From positions 1 to 39,975 of the forward strand of contig JBEKJU010000012.1 of NCBI GenBank assembly GCA_050011095.1: 39,975 bases of DNA, in the 5' to 3' direction. Below the pieces are notes generated by a model. That model made no database searches. It had not been told where the DNA came from and saw only the letters and a program-made list of their open reading frames with translations. This document shows positions 13,586 to 21,286 of the stretch, piece by piece; within the stretch, counting starts at the first letter, position 1, and every line of letters starts with the position of its first letter. The DNA is from JBEKJU01 sp050011095 (lineage in GTDB: Bacteria > Desulfobacterota > Syntrophorhabdia > Syntrophorhabdales > WCHB1-27). A program made the translations under genes and the position numbers.

Positions 13586-14772
13586 TGGTGACGCTCCGGG
13601 ATATAGAGACGGCCCGGACGCTCGTCGGGCCCTTCATCCACAGGACGCCCCTTTTTCATTCCAGCTCTTTGTCTCGCATCACCGGCGCCGATGTCTCCAT
13701 CAAGGCGGAAAACCTCCAGAAGACGGGCTCATTCAAGGTGAGAGGCGCGTTCAGCAAGATGACGCGCATGGCAAGGGGAAAGGTGGTGGCGGCGTCCATG
13801 GGGAACCACGGCCAGGCCGTTGCCTTCGCGGCGCGCAGCCTCGGGATGCAGTCCCTGATCGTCATGCCGAAAACCGTCTCCATCGTGAAGGAAGAGGCGA
13901 CGAGGGGCTATGGCGCGGAGGTGGTTCTTTACGGGGAGAGTTTTCAGGAAGCCCTGGACTACGCCCTCTCCCTCACGGATTACACGTTCATTCACGCGTA
14001 CGACGACGACGAGGTCATAGCGGGCCAGGGTACGCTCTGCCTGGAAATTGTCCATGAACTCGACCGCATCGATGCCGTGCTCGTCCCTGTGGGCGGAGGA
14101 GGGCTAATCGCGGGATGCGCCGTCGCCGTAAAGGAAACCCTTCCCCGCGTCCGGGTGATCGGGGTGCAGGCGGATGCGGCCCCATCGGCCTTCCTCTCGC
14201 TCAGAAAGGGCGGTCCCGTCAGCGCGGCGCCCCTTCATACGATAGCAGACGGCATAGCTGTCGGCCGGGTCGGCGAGAAGACGTTCCCCCTCATGAAAAA
14301 ATACGTGGACGAGATACTCACGGTCAGGGAGGATGCGATCGCCATGGCCATCCTACTTCTCATGGAGCGAAGCAAGGTCGTGGTGGAGGGCGCGGGCGCG
14401 GTGCCGCTCGCGGCCCTCATGGAGCATGGAGAACGCGTGAAAGGAAAGCGGGTTCTTCTGATCGCGAGCGGCGGCAACATAGATCCCACCCTTATCGACA
14501 GGATGATCTATAAGGGCCTTCTGACGTCGGGCAGGATTGTCGTCTTCGAGGTCCTGACAGACGACGTACCGGGCAGTTTGCAGGTATTGGTGGGCATCAT
14601 CGCCGCCCACGGCGGGAATATCCTCAACGTCGTGCATGACCGGCTTCAGGCGGACCTCCCGATAGGCAAAACGAGGGTGATCTTCACCGTGGAGACACGC
14701 AGGCCGGGTCACCTCGAAGAGATCATTGAGGAGATCAGGGAAAGGGGCTATGAGGCAAGAAGGAGGGGGTGA
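13585..14772 (+). CDS. Threonine ammonia-lyase (biosynthetic/catabolic) with C-terminal ACT domain
   Basis: PLP enzyme that deaminates threonine (and serine) to 2-oxobutyrate (or pyruvate), feeding isoleucine synthesis or threonine breakdown. The 395-residue protein has the PLP lysine Lys51 in TGSFKVRGA, the substrate loop SMGNHGQAVAFA and the glycine-rich phosphate loop VPVGGGGLIAGCA. From about residue 320 comes one ACT domain (VVFEVLTDDVPGSLQVLV onward), which usually binds a regulatory amino acid. This is the ~400-residue form, not the 510-residue E. coli IlvA with two regulatory modules. Start and upstream stop overlap as TGATG, so translation is coupled to pfk. The gene converges on the small zinc-ribbon gene with 7 bp between stops. 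Confidence 0.9.
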   Translation: MVTLRDIETARTLVGPFIHRTPLFHSSSLSRITGADVSIKAENLQKTGSFKVRGAFSKMTRMARGKVVAASMGNHGQAVAFAARSLGMQSLIVMPKTVSIVKEEATRGYGAEVVLYGESFQEALDYALSLTDYTFIHAYDDDEVIAGQGTLCLEIVHELDRIDAVLVPVGGGGLIAGCAVAVKETLPRVRVIGVQADAAPSAFLSLRKGGPVSAAPLHTIADGIAVGRVGEKTFPLMKKYVDEILTVREDAIAMAILLLMERSKVVVEGAGAVPLAALMEHGERVKGKRVLLIASGGNIDPTLIDRMIYKGLLTSGRIVVFEVLTDDVPGSLQVLVGIIAAHGGNILNVVHDRLQADLPIGKTRVIFTVETRRPGHLEEIIEEIRERGYEARRRG

Positions 14773-14779
14773 CCCGGTA

Positions 14780-14953
14780 TCACTTCTTTCCCTTCTTGCC
14801 CTTATCGCTTCTACTGATGGAGGCCTTCATCGACTTCACCTCCCGGCAGTAGTCGCACATCCCCTCGCTGTCGAGGAGGTCGGCGAAGGTCTTTTTTTTG
14901 CATCGTGAGCATAGCCGGTACCACGGCTTCGTGACGGTCTGTGTGTTTTGCAT
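14780..14953 (-). CDS. Small CxxC/CxxC zinc-ribbon-like protein (57 aa)
   Basis: A 57-codon frame reads MQNTQTVTKPWYRLCSRCKK and continues through SEGMCDYCREV to a lysine-rich tail ending KKGKK. The two CxxC pairs (Cys15/Cys18 and Cys33/Cys36, 14 residues between) form a plausible four-Cys zinc ribbon. The basic tail suggests RNA or DNA contact. A weak GGGA lies about nine bases before the ATG. The gene converges on the ammonia-lyase gene. The family is not recognised. Two correctly spaced CxxC pairs and the snug fit between neighbours are what argue that it is real. Confidence 0.62.
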   Translation of the reverse strand: MQNTQTVTKPWYRLCSRCKKKTFADLLDSEGMCDYCREVKSMKASISRSDKGKKGKK

Positions 14954-15018
14954 GTGTTTTCCCGTATAGTCTGTACTAGCCGCGACGGATCAATTCTATC
15001 CGGTGACGCAGTTTTGGT

Positions 15019-15051
15019 CAAGGGATTTTTTTTCAATCTATCTATCCCTTG
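15019..15051. repeat. Inverted repeat with T-rich loop
   Basis: CAAGGGAT (15019-15026) and ATCCCTTG (15044-15051) flank a pyrimidine-rich 17-base loop containing a run of eight T (15025-15032). It lies in the divergent gap between the zinc-ribbon gene and the PH-domain gene. It may be an operator or an RNA hairpin. Confidence 0.35.
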
Positions 15052-15139
15052 TGCAGGGCCACGCATGGAGCGCAAGTCCGGAACCGACCCATGACGAAGA
15101 CGATGGGCAGGCCGTCCCGACCCGCACACGGCCCGTGAA

Positions 15140-15168
15140 TTGACAGTAGAGTCCTTATCTGGTAGCAT
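15140..15168 (+). promoter_or_regulatory. Promoter of the PH-domain membrane protein gene
   Basis: TTGACA (15140-15145), 17 bp, TAGCAT (15163-15168). The predicted transcription start is about 15175, downstream of the first ATG at 15171, which argues for the in-frame ATG at 15186. Confidence 0.5.
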
Positions 15169-15185
15169 GGATGCGGCGAAATCCG

Positions 15186-15659
15186 ATGCAAACCGGACAG
15201 ATGGGAAAGGGAAAAGAAAATACCCGGAACGGCGAAACGATAGTCCATCGCGAGAGACTCCACCCTGTTATGCTCGCAGGTCCCGCCACCCTGATGATTT
15301 TCGCGGGGCTTTCCATCGGGCGGAAGGGGGTGACAGCGGTCATACTGCTCGCCCTTGCGACAATATGGGGAATCTTCTCTTCAATAAGCTTGGAGCGCTC
15401 GGAAATCGTCTTGACGAGAGGGCGGCTCCTCGTAAGAATCGGCTTTCCCTGGCAACGGTCGTACGACTTCCCCCTCGAAGACATAGAGAGCGTTCATGTC
15501 TACCAGCCCTCCCTGGGCAGGTTTCTCGACTTCGGCAAAATTACCGTCACGGGGAAGAACGGCAAGAGGCGCGCCTTCAGAATGGTCAGATCGCCCATAG
15601 GGTTAACCGAAAGGATCTATGAATGCGCGAGGGGACTCTCCGTGGGAGGGGGCCGCTGA
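15186..15659 (+). CDS. Bacterial PH-domain (bPH2/DUF304-like) membrane protein
   Basis: About 157 residues. A basic N-terminus is followed by two closely spaced hydrophobic segments (MLAGPATLMIFAGLSI and TAVILLALATIWGIFSSI) that would form a helical hairpin. A soluble bPH-like domain follows: LERSEIVLTRGRLLVR, DFPLEDIESVHVYQPSLGRFLDFGKITVTGKNGKR. The tryptophan-poor 'L-G-R-x-x-D-F-G-x-I-x-V-x-G' pattern is typical of DUF304 proteins. The function of such proteins is generally unknown. Start choice is uncertain: ATG 15171 would give 162 residues, but it precedes the predicted transcription start. There is no clear Shine-Dalgarno sequence. It is transcribed alone. Confidence 0.7.
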   Translation: MQTGQMGKGKENTRNGETIVHRERLHPVMLAGPATLMIFAGLSIGRKGVTAVILLALATIWGIFSSISLERSEIVLTRGRLLVRIGFPWQRSYDFPLEDIESVHVYQPSLGRFLDFGKITVTGKNGKRRAFRMVRSPIGLTERIYECARGLSVGGGR

Positions 15660-15742
15660 GCCTCGGTGGAAATCCGCTGGGGGGAAGGCCGGGGAAGTGC
15701 GCTCGCGGGCCGCGTGGAGGGGGCTAGCGAATGCCCTAATCG

Positions 15743-15792
15743 TTGACAAAAGCATGGACAACCCTTATCCTAAAAGGGTTTACGAATAAGGG
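15743..15792 (+). promoter_or_regulatory. Promoter with overlapping palindromes upstream of the radical SAM gene
   Basis: TTGACA (15743-15748), 17 bp, TATCCT (15766-15771). The -10 region lies in AACCCTT-7-AAGGGTT (15760-15780). A second pairing, CCCTTAT (15762-15768) with ATAAGGG (15786-15792), competes with it. This could be an operator or an RNA switch between two hairpins. The rest of 15660-15969 shows no gene. Confidence 0.45.
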
Positions 15793-15969
15793 AGAACTTC
15801 AGGGGGCCTTTGCGTTCCGCCGAAGTGGCCTTTCGCACCGCGACGTACGTGACAGCTCCCGCCATCATAACACCATCGTAGAAAGGGAACTCGATCGCCC
15901 CTGCTTTTTCTAAGGGGGGGTGCATCGGAAACAGGCTCGGAACCCGAAGATTGTTCAGGAGGTTGAGGA

Positions 15970-17289
15970 TTGAAGCTTTTCATTATCCAGCCGTCCCACT
16001 ACCGGTCAAGGCTCGAGCGGTCGCCCTTCAAGATAAAGAAGCGGCGGTTGATCGGTCTTACCCTCCCCTATCTCGCGGCCCTGACCCCTTCCGGGTGGGA
16101 GATTACTCTCGTTGACGAACAACTCACCGACATTGATTTTGACGCCAGGGTTGATCTCGTCGCCATTACGACGTGGACCATCAACTCCCTTAGGGCCTAT
16201 GAGATCGGGGATGCATTCAGGCGGCGAGGGGTACCTGTCATCATGGGCGGTCCCCACACGTACTTTTATCCCGATGAATCGGCGGAACATTGCGATGCGG
16301 TGGGGATCGGCGAGGGGGAGGTCATATGGCCGTCCATGCTCCATGACTTCGCCAACGGGCGCCTCAAGAGGTCCTACCGGGCATCTCACGTGGAAGACCT
16401 CGGCGGCCTGCCCATGCCCCGTTACGATCTTCTCGACCTGTCACGGTTCGCGCTCGTCAAGACCTATTCCGTTCAGGCCTCGCGTGGATGCCCCTTTGAA
16501 TGCGAGTTCTGCTCCGAGCGCCTTCACCTTGGTCATCGCTACCGGCACCGGCCCGTAAACGACGTGCTTGCCGAGATCCAAAAGAGCCGGGCGCGTTATG
16601 TCTTCTTCGCCGACAGCAATTTCGCGGGACGGCCGTCCCATACGATGGAGCTTATGGAGGGCCTCGTACCCCTGAAGGTGCGCTGGTCGGCCCTATGGCC
16701 TGCCTATATCTGCAAGGACCAGAAGTTGATGAATCTGGCCGCGAGAAGCGGCCTCCTCCACCTGAACCTGGGCATAGAGAGCATCGATCAGGAGACGCTT
16801 GCGGGATTGGGAAAGACAAGGAACAAGGTGAAAGAGTACAGGGAGATCCTGGAGAACATGCGGAAAAGGAACATAAGTTATTCCTTGAATTTCATCTTCG
16901 GGTGGGACACGGAAAAGGAGGATATTTTCGCATCCACCCTTGCCTTTCTCAGAAGCGAAAGGGTGCCGGCTGCGTACTTCAACATACTCACCCCGCACAA
17001 GGGCACCCCCCTGTATGACCGCATGATGGCGGAAGACAGGATCATTGATGCCGATGATATAGGCAGATGGCCCGGTATTCGTTGCCACATCAGGCCGAGC
17101 TACTGCTCGGCAACAAAACTCGAGACGCACGTCAAGGCGATGTACCAGGAGTTTTACAGCTATTCGTCGATGTTGGCCCGCCTGCCCCTGCCTATCAGGC
17201 AGACCGGCATCGCGTCGTGGATGGTCAACCTGGAGCAGAGGAAGGTCTCCCGGGCGGGTGACGAGATGGAGGACTTCGATCAGTACTAG
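15970..17289 (+). CDS. B12-binding-domain radical SAM protein
   Basis: A 439-residue class B type radical SAM enzyme. The N-terminus (1-~135) is a cobalamin-binding-type Rossmann domain with IIQPSHYRSR, PYLAALTP, TLVDEQL, VAITTWT and VIMGGPHTYFYPDE. The radical SAM motif is RGCPFECEFC (Cys174, Cys178, Cys181) and would bind a [4Fe-4S] cluster that cleaves AdoMet. Downstream, FADSNF, LNLGIESIDQETLAGLGK and NFIFGWDTE match the barrel of this family. Members methylate or rearrange lipids, hopanoids, cofactors and antibiotics; the substrate is unknown here. The start is TTG at 15970, supported by AGGAGG at 15957-15962. It appears monocistronic, with its own promoter and a hairpin after the stop. 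Confidence 0.87.
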   Translation: MKLFIIQPSHYRSRLERSPFKIKKRRLIGLTLPYLAALTPSGWEITLVDEQLTDIDFDARVDLVAITTWTINSLRAYEIGDAFRRRGVPVIMGGPHTYFYPDESAEHCDAVGIGEGEVIWPSMLHDFANGRLKRSYRASHVEDLGGLPMPRYDLLDLSRFALVKTYSVQASRGCPFECEFCSERLHLGHRYRHRPVNDVLAEIQKSRARYVFFADSNFAGRPSHTMELMEGLVPLKVRWSALWPAYICKDQKLMNLAARSGLLHLNLGIESIDQETLAGLGKTRNKVKEYREILENMRKRNISYSLNFIFGWDTEKEDIFASTLAFLRSERVPAAYFNILTPHKGTPLYDRMMAEDRIIDADDIGRWPGIRCHIRPSYCSATKLETHVKAMYQEFYSYSSMLARLPLPIRQTGIASWMVNLEQRKVSRAGDEMEDFDQY

Positions 17290-17297
17290 CGCATACC

Positions 17298-17317
17298 GTG
17301 GTGCGTGCCCGCACCAC
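17298..17317 (+). terminator. Hairpin after the radical SAM gene
   Basis: GTGGTGCG, loop TGCC, CGCACCAC: a perfect 8-bp stem eight bases after the stop codon. No T run follows, so termination efficiency is uncertain. Confidence 0.45.
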
Positions 17318-17783
17318 GTAGCGCGCACACCTCCGAACGGGCACGGAGAAGAGGTTGATTACCGACCAAAGGTACGATGCGCCTCTCCTTAAGCCCGGAA
17401 AATCCCAGGCATTACCTTTGCGAAGGATCAGCCGGCCGGTCCTACGTTTTCGTGGCCCTCAACGGCTCGCATCACGTGGCCCGCCTCCCTTGCGCCGACC
17501 CCGCAGACAAGCACAATTAACTAAAATTACTATCGTTTTTCCTTCACCACGAACCGGTTTGACCGCCTTTCCCGGCGCGGCACGATTATTGATATACAGT
17601 GATGGGCCGTTCAGGGGAGGAGAAGGCGCAAGGGGCGGCATCAAAAGACTTTTTTGTTCCTCACTATTTCTATTGAACCGGGAGGTACTGGTATGAAAAG
17701 CAGATAGGAGTCACTTCGCGGATGGTACGGAGCGATACCGTCCACATAGGGTGGGGTAATCTTCAATTCTAAGGAGGTGTCCA
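17318..17783. other. Long leader region of the outer-membrane protein gene
   Basis: About 465 bp with no supported gene. Open frames here have no motif or ribosome-binding site. An AT-richer block (17511-17545) and a CTTTTTTG tract (17649-17656) are visible. AAGGAGGTG (17771-17779) is the strong ribosome-binding site of the next gene. I could not identify a promoter with confidence. Confidence 0.35.
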
Positions 17784-18752
17784 GTGAAAGCAGCAAGAAT
17801 AGTCGTTTTGGCAGTGCTTTTTATGATAGTTTGCGCGACAGGCGTGCTCAGGGCTCAGGAGGCGCAACAGCCCGGAGCGGTAACCGGGCCGTCTCCAGCA
17901 ACGCCGCCGGGCGGAGCGGTAACGGGGCCGGCCCCGACGACAGCGCCGGGCGGAGCGGTCACCGGACCGGCCCCGACAACGGCGGCAACCCCCGCGGCGG
18001 CGGCTGCCCCCGCTGCGCCGGCCGTGACGGGGACCGCTTCGGTCAGCCTTCTCAACCAGTACATGTTTCGTGGATACCAGCTGGGTAAGGACAGCGCCGT
18101 CATCCAGCCTTCCTTAAGCGCCTCGTATCAAGGGTTCTCGGCGAGTTTCTGGGGCAACATCGACACCAACGAAAAAGCGACGCAGAACTTTATACCGGAC
18201 TCGCGGGGACACTCCAGCTTCAACGAGACGGACCTGACGCTGAGCTATACCTATACGGCTGGCAAGTGGGGTTTCACGGGCGGATGGATCTACTACGGGC
18301 TCAGGTACGCCAATGAGACGCAGGAGCTTTTCGGGAGCGTAAGCTATGACTGCTACCTCAAACCAACCCTGGCGATCTACAGGGACATCATGGCATACCC
18401 GGGCTGGTATATGAACCTTTCCGTCGGCCATTCCTATAAGATTTACAAGGAGGTGACGCTCGATCTCGGCGCATCCGCGGGGTATGAGATAGGCACGGGA
18501 AATTTCTGGGATACGTACCAGGCAGCGACGGGAGCCTACACGGGCTCCAAATACAGCGCCTTTCATGACGGCATGCTGAAGGCGGGGCTCACGATACCCG
18601 TTACCAAGCAGGTGGTCGTTCAGCCTATGCTCGCCTACTGGTTTCCGCTCTCGGACGATGCCCAGAAAAGGATTGCCGGTAATTCTTACAATCCGGACGG
18701 TTATCTGAAGAACCTGTGGCAGGGAGGCGTTACCGTTTCGTATAATTTCTAA
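17784..18752 (+). CDS. Outer-membrane beta-barrel protein, TorF/Gcw_chp-like putative porin
   Basis: A 322-residue secreted protein. Residues 1-24 are a Sec signal peptide (KAARIVVLAVLFMIV, ending VLRAQ). Residues ~25-80 are a Pro/Ala/Thr/Gly-rich linker with three 13-residue repeats (GAVTGPxPxTxPG). The remainder has alternating aromatic/small beta-strand patterns, begins with SLLNQYMFRGYQLGKD (the Y-x-FRG signature of the TIGR02001/TorF group) and ends VTVSYNF, whose terminal Phe is the usual BAM recognition residue. Start is GTG at 17784 with AAGGAGGTG in front. It is probably a channel or structural outer-membrane protein; the solute is unknown. A strong terminator follows. Confidence 0.82.
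   Translation: MKAARIVVLAVLFMIVCATGVLRAQEAQQPGAVTGPSPATPPGGAVTGPAPTTAPGGAVTGPAPTTAATPAAAAAPAAPAVTGTASVSLLNQYMFRGYQLGKDSAVIQPSLSASYQGFSASFWGNIDTNEKATQNFIPDSRGHSSFNETDLTLSYTYTAGKWGFTGGWIYYGLRYANETQELFGSVSYDCYLKPTLAIYRDIMAYPGWYMNLSVGHSYKIYKEVTLDLGASAGYEIGTGNFWDTYQAATGAYTGSKYSAFHDGMLKAGLTIPVTKQVVVQPMLAYWFPLSDDAQKRIAGNSYNPDGYLKNLWQGGVTVSYNF
17874..17990 (+). repeat. Three in-frame 39-bp repeats in the porin linker
   Basis: The repeats encode GAVTGPSPATPPG, GAVTGPAPTTAPG and GAVTGPAPTTAAT (residues 31-69). Length variation here by slippage would keep the frame and change the linker between the signal peptide and the barrel. Confidence 0.8.
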
Positions 18753-18816
18753 CCGGTTTCTCCGGGTTCATCAAGCCCCGGTAAGAAACCTGCACTCTGG
18801 TCGATTTTCGAGCAAT

Positions 18817-18853
18817 GGGCAGGGGTCGGCGGTGACTCCTGCCCGCTCTCTTT
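18817..18853 (+). terminator. Intrinsic terminator after the porin gene
   Basis: GGGCAGGGGTC, loop GGCGGT, GACTCCTGCCC (11 bp with one G-T pair) followed by GCTCTCTTT. A second, looser hairpin (GGTTTCTCCGGG / CCCGG-TA-AGAAACC, 18755-18790) lies before it. It sits between convergent genes and may serve both. Confidence 0.65.
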
Positions 18854-18886
18854 ATCAGATTATTCCACCGCGCGCCCGCGCGCCGG

Positions 18887-20206
18887 TCACATCACGAGTA
18901 TTATCTGGAGGTCCATCACGTTCGTATTCGTGGGGCCGGTGATGAAAAGACCGCCGGTCCTCGCGAAAAAGGTGTACGAGTCGTTCCGGGCGAGGTATTC
19001 CCTTGCGTCGATGCCGGCCGGACGCGCCCGTTCGACAATATGGCCATCGACGATGGCGCCCGCGGCATCCGTGGGCCCATCCGTGCCGTCCGTCCCCGCG
19101 GAGAGAAGCGTCACGCCCTCCCTTCCCTCTACCTCAAGGGCAAAGGCGAGGGCAAGCTCCATATTGCGCCCCCCGAGCCCACGGCCTTTCACCGTCACCG
19201 TCGTCTCTCCCCCAGAGATCAGGCAGACAGCTTTGCCGGCTCCTGACGGCCCGTCGCGCATCGCACCGGCCCGAGCGGCCTTTCCTGCAAGCCAGCGGCC
19301 CACATCCCTTGCCTCTCCACGGACCTCCGCTCCGAGGACCGTCACATCGAGCCCAAGCTGGAGGGCCCTAAGCCTGGCTGCCTCGACGGCGCCCTTGTTG
19401 CTCCCTATGATCGTGTTCCCGACCCTCTGGAACGCAGGGTTGCCAAGTTTGGGCGTTTCGGGGATGCGTCCCTTTGCGCCTTCCGCAAGGAGGCGTGAGA
19501 GGGTGCGGGGTATTTTCCCGGTAAGGCCGAATTTTTCAATCACGGCCATTGCATCGGCATAGGTGGTGCTGTCAGGGGCGGTCGGTCCGGAGGCGATCAC
19601 GTCGAGGCGATCTCCGATCACATCGGAGAGGATCAGCGATTCGATTGTCGCGGGAAAGGCGATTTCGGCGAGTCTTCCCCCCTTTACCATGGACGCGTGC
19701 TTCCTCACGGCATTCAGCTCATGGATATCCGCTCCGGCCCTGAGCAGAAGGTCGGTGGTCTCCTGTTTCTCTTTCAGGGAAATGCCCGGATAGGGCGCGA
19801 CGAGGAGGGCCGACCCACCGCCCGAGATCAGGCAGACGAGAAGGGTCGCATCGTCGAAGGTCCTCATGGCGCCGACGGCCCCCATGGTGGCCCTCAGACC
19901 GAATTCGTCCGGCAAAGGGTGCCCTGCCTCATATATGCTGACTGTACGGGCCTTGCCCGGTTCAACCGGGTAGCGATGCTTCGTGATGGCGATCCCGCCC
20001 GTTACGACCTCCCCCATCGTGTCGGTAATCGCCCGCAGCATGGGGGAGACCGCCTTGCCGAAGGCAAGGACAAAAAGCCTCCTGTAATGGCCCTTTTCAT
20101 AGATGGAGATGAGGCGGTCCCTGTGGCGGGCAACCGCCCGGTAAGGGTCAACGGCCTCGATGGCGTGCTGAAATATGTCGCTCAGCAGGTCTTCCGGTCG
20201 GTTCAT
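18887..20206 (-). CDS. Glycerate 2-kinase (GckA/MOFRL family)
   Basis: Phosphorylates D-glycerate to 2-phosphoglycerate with ATP. The 439-residue protein has the N-terminal DUF4147 domain (LFVLAFGKAVSPMLRAI, LISGGGSALLVAPYPGISL, LNAVRKHASMVKGGRLAE, LSDVIGDRLDVIASGPTAPD) and the C-terminal MOFRL domain (LISGGETTVTVKGRGLGGRNMELALAFA, SAGTDGTDGPTDAAGA). I placed the start at ATG 20206 (MNRPEDLL), which aligns with the usual N-terminus. An ATG at 20218 is equally possible, and the open frame to 20320 would overlap pdxA. No strong Shine-Dalgarno sequence is visible. It lies 91 bp downstream of pdxA and is probably the last gene of the mfd-pdxA operon. Confidence 0.88.
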   Translation of the reverse strand: MNRPEDLLSDIFQHAIEAVDPYRAVARHRDRLISIYEKGHYRRLFVLAFGKAVSPMLRAITDTMGEVVTGGIAITKHRYPVEPGKARTVSIYEAGHPLPDEFGLRATMGAVGAMRTFDDATLLVCLISGGGSALLVAPYPGISLKEKQETTDLLLRAGADIHELNAVRKHASMVKGGRLAEIAFPATIESLILSDVIGDRLDVIASGPTAPDSTTYADAMAVIEKFGLTGKIPRTLSRLLAEGAKGRIPETPKLGNPAFQRVGNTIIGSNKGAVEAARLRALQLGLDVTVLGAEVRGEARDVGRWLAGKAARAGAMRDGPSGAGKAVCLISGGETTVTVKGRGLGGRNMELALAFALEVEGREGVTLLSAGTDGTDGPTDAAGAIVDGHIVERARPAGIDAREYLARNDSYTFFARTGGLFITGPTNTNVMDLQIILVM

Positions 20207-20297
20207 ACCGAGTTGCATTCCAATCCGTGGAGGAGGCCAACGCGTTCCTGCGGCCCCGGCGGGGCATCTCAACCCCCAATCCCAGGCGGCGTAGCGT

Positions 20298-21275
20298 CTA
20301 TTCCTTGCGTCTCTCGCCACCGGCTGCTCGCGACCTCATGGCGACAATCGATTCGGCCGCCCTGTAAGCCTCGATCAGACTTGTCGGGTCCGCCTTGCCC
20401 AACCCGGCTATGTCGAGACCCGTACCATGTCCGACGGACGTCCTGACGAAAGGGAGGCCGAGGGTGATATTGACCGTCCTCTCAAAGTCGAGGGTCTTGA
20501 CGGGGATAAGTCCCTGGTCGTGATACATGGCGATGTAGGCGTCGCAGTCCGGCTCGTGAAACAGGGAATCCGCCGGATACGGTCCGTCAACGTGTACGCC
20601 CGATGCCCGCGCCCGGTCGATGGCGTCGACTATTCCGTCCTCTTCGTCCCCCATCACGCCCTGCTCGCCGGCATGGGGATTGAGTCCGCATACCTTGATG
20701 TAAGGCGACACGATGCCGAAATCATGCTTGAGCGCCCGGGCGGTGAGGACTATGCACATAAAGACGTTCCGGGGCTGCACGAGCGCCGGAACGTCCCGCA
20801 AGGGAACATGGATGGTCGCCAGGCAGACCTTGAGTCTCCTGTTCATCATCATCATCACGTAATCGGTGACGCCCGCGTAGTGGGCTAGAAGCTCCGTGTG
20901 GCCAACGAAGGGGATCCCCGCGGACTGGATCGATTTCTTCGTGATGGGGCAGGTCACCACCGCTGAAACGTCGCCCGAGAAGATGAGCTTCAGGGCCTCT
21001 ATCAGGTAGTGGTACGATGCCGCGCCGCAGGCGGCATCGCTCACACCGATTCGGACCTCCTGCCTGATCAGCCCCAGGTCCAGAAACTCTGCCTCGCCGG
21101 CCGATGCCTGCCCCAGGGGCCTCGTTGTGAACGGCATGCCGTGAAACATGTGGCGTGCGAGAAACTCCAGGACGGAGCGGTCCCCGACAATGACAGGTAT
21201 GCTTCCCCTGGTAAGACTGTCGAGGGCTTTTAAAATGAGTTCCCCACCGATGCCGGCGGGGTCTCCCATGGTCAC
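20298..21275 (-). CDS. pdxA: 4-hydroxythreonine-4-phosphate dehydrogenase (PdxA family)
   Basis: NAD-dependent oxidation and decarboxylation of 4-hydroxy-L-threonine phosphate in pyridoxal 5'-phosphate synthesis. The 325-residue length matches the family (~330). MGDPAGIG is at the N-terminus and TCPITKKS in the middle. The three metal-binding histidines correspond to His156 (TIHVPLRDV), His201 (NPHAGEQG) and His252 (YHDQGLIPVK). TSVGHGTGLDIAG closes the active site. PdxA2-type paralogues act in erythronate or threonate breakdown, and the glycerate kinase beside it makes that an alternative. The frame begins with GTG at 21275, but the usual N-terminus (KRIAVTMGDP) is encoded seven codons before MGDP. 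A CTG (overlapping the surA stop) or ATA start is therefore possible. Confidence 0.86.
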   Translation of the reverse strand: MTMGDPAGIGGELILKALDSLTRGSIPVIVGDRSVLEFLARHMFHGMPFTTRPLGQASAGEAEFLDLGLIRQEVRIGVSDAACGAASYHYLIEALKLIFSGDVSAVVTCPITKKSIQSAGIPFVGHTELLAHYAGVTDYVMMMMNRRLKVCLATIHVPLRDVPALVQPRNVFMCIVLTARALKHDFGIVSPYIKVCGLNPHAGEQGVMGDEEDGIVDAIDRARASGVHVDGPYPADSLFHEPDCDAYIAMYHDQGLIPVKTLDFERTVNITLGLPFVRTSVGHGTGLDIAGLGKADPTSLIEAYRAAESIVAMRSRAAGGERRKE

Positions 21276-21286
21276 CGCTATTCTTT

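Noticed and set aside
17477..17493. Sigma-54 promoter (TGGCCCG...TTGC)
   Set aside because: The GG-to-GC spacing is two bases too long for the -24/-12 consensus.
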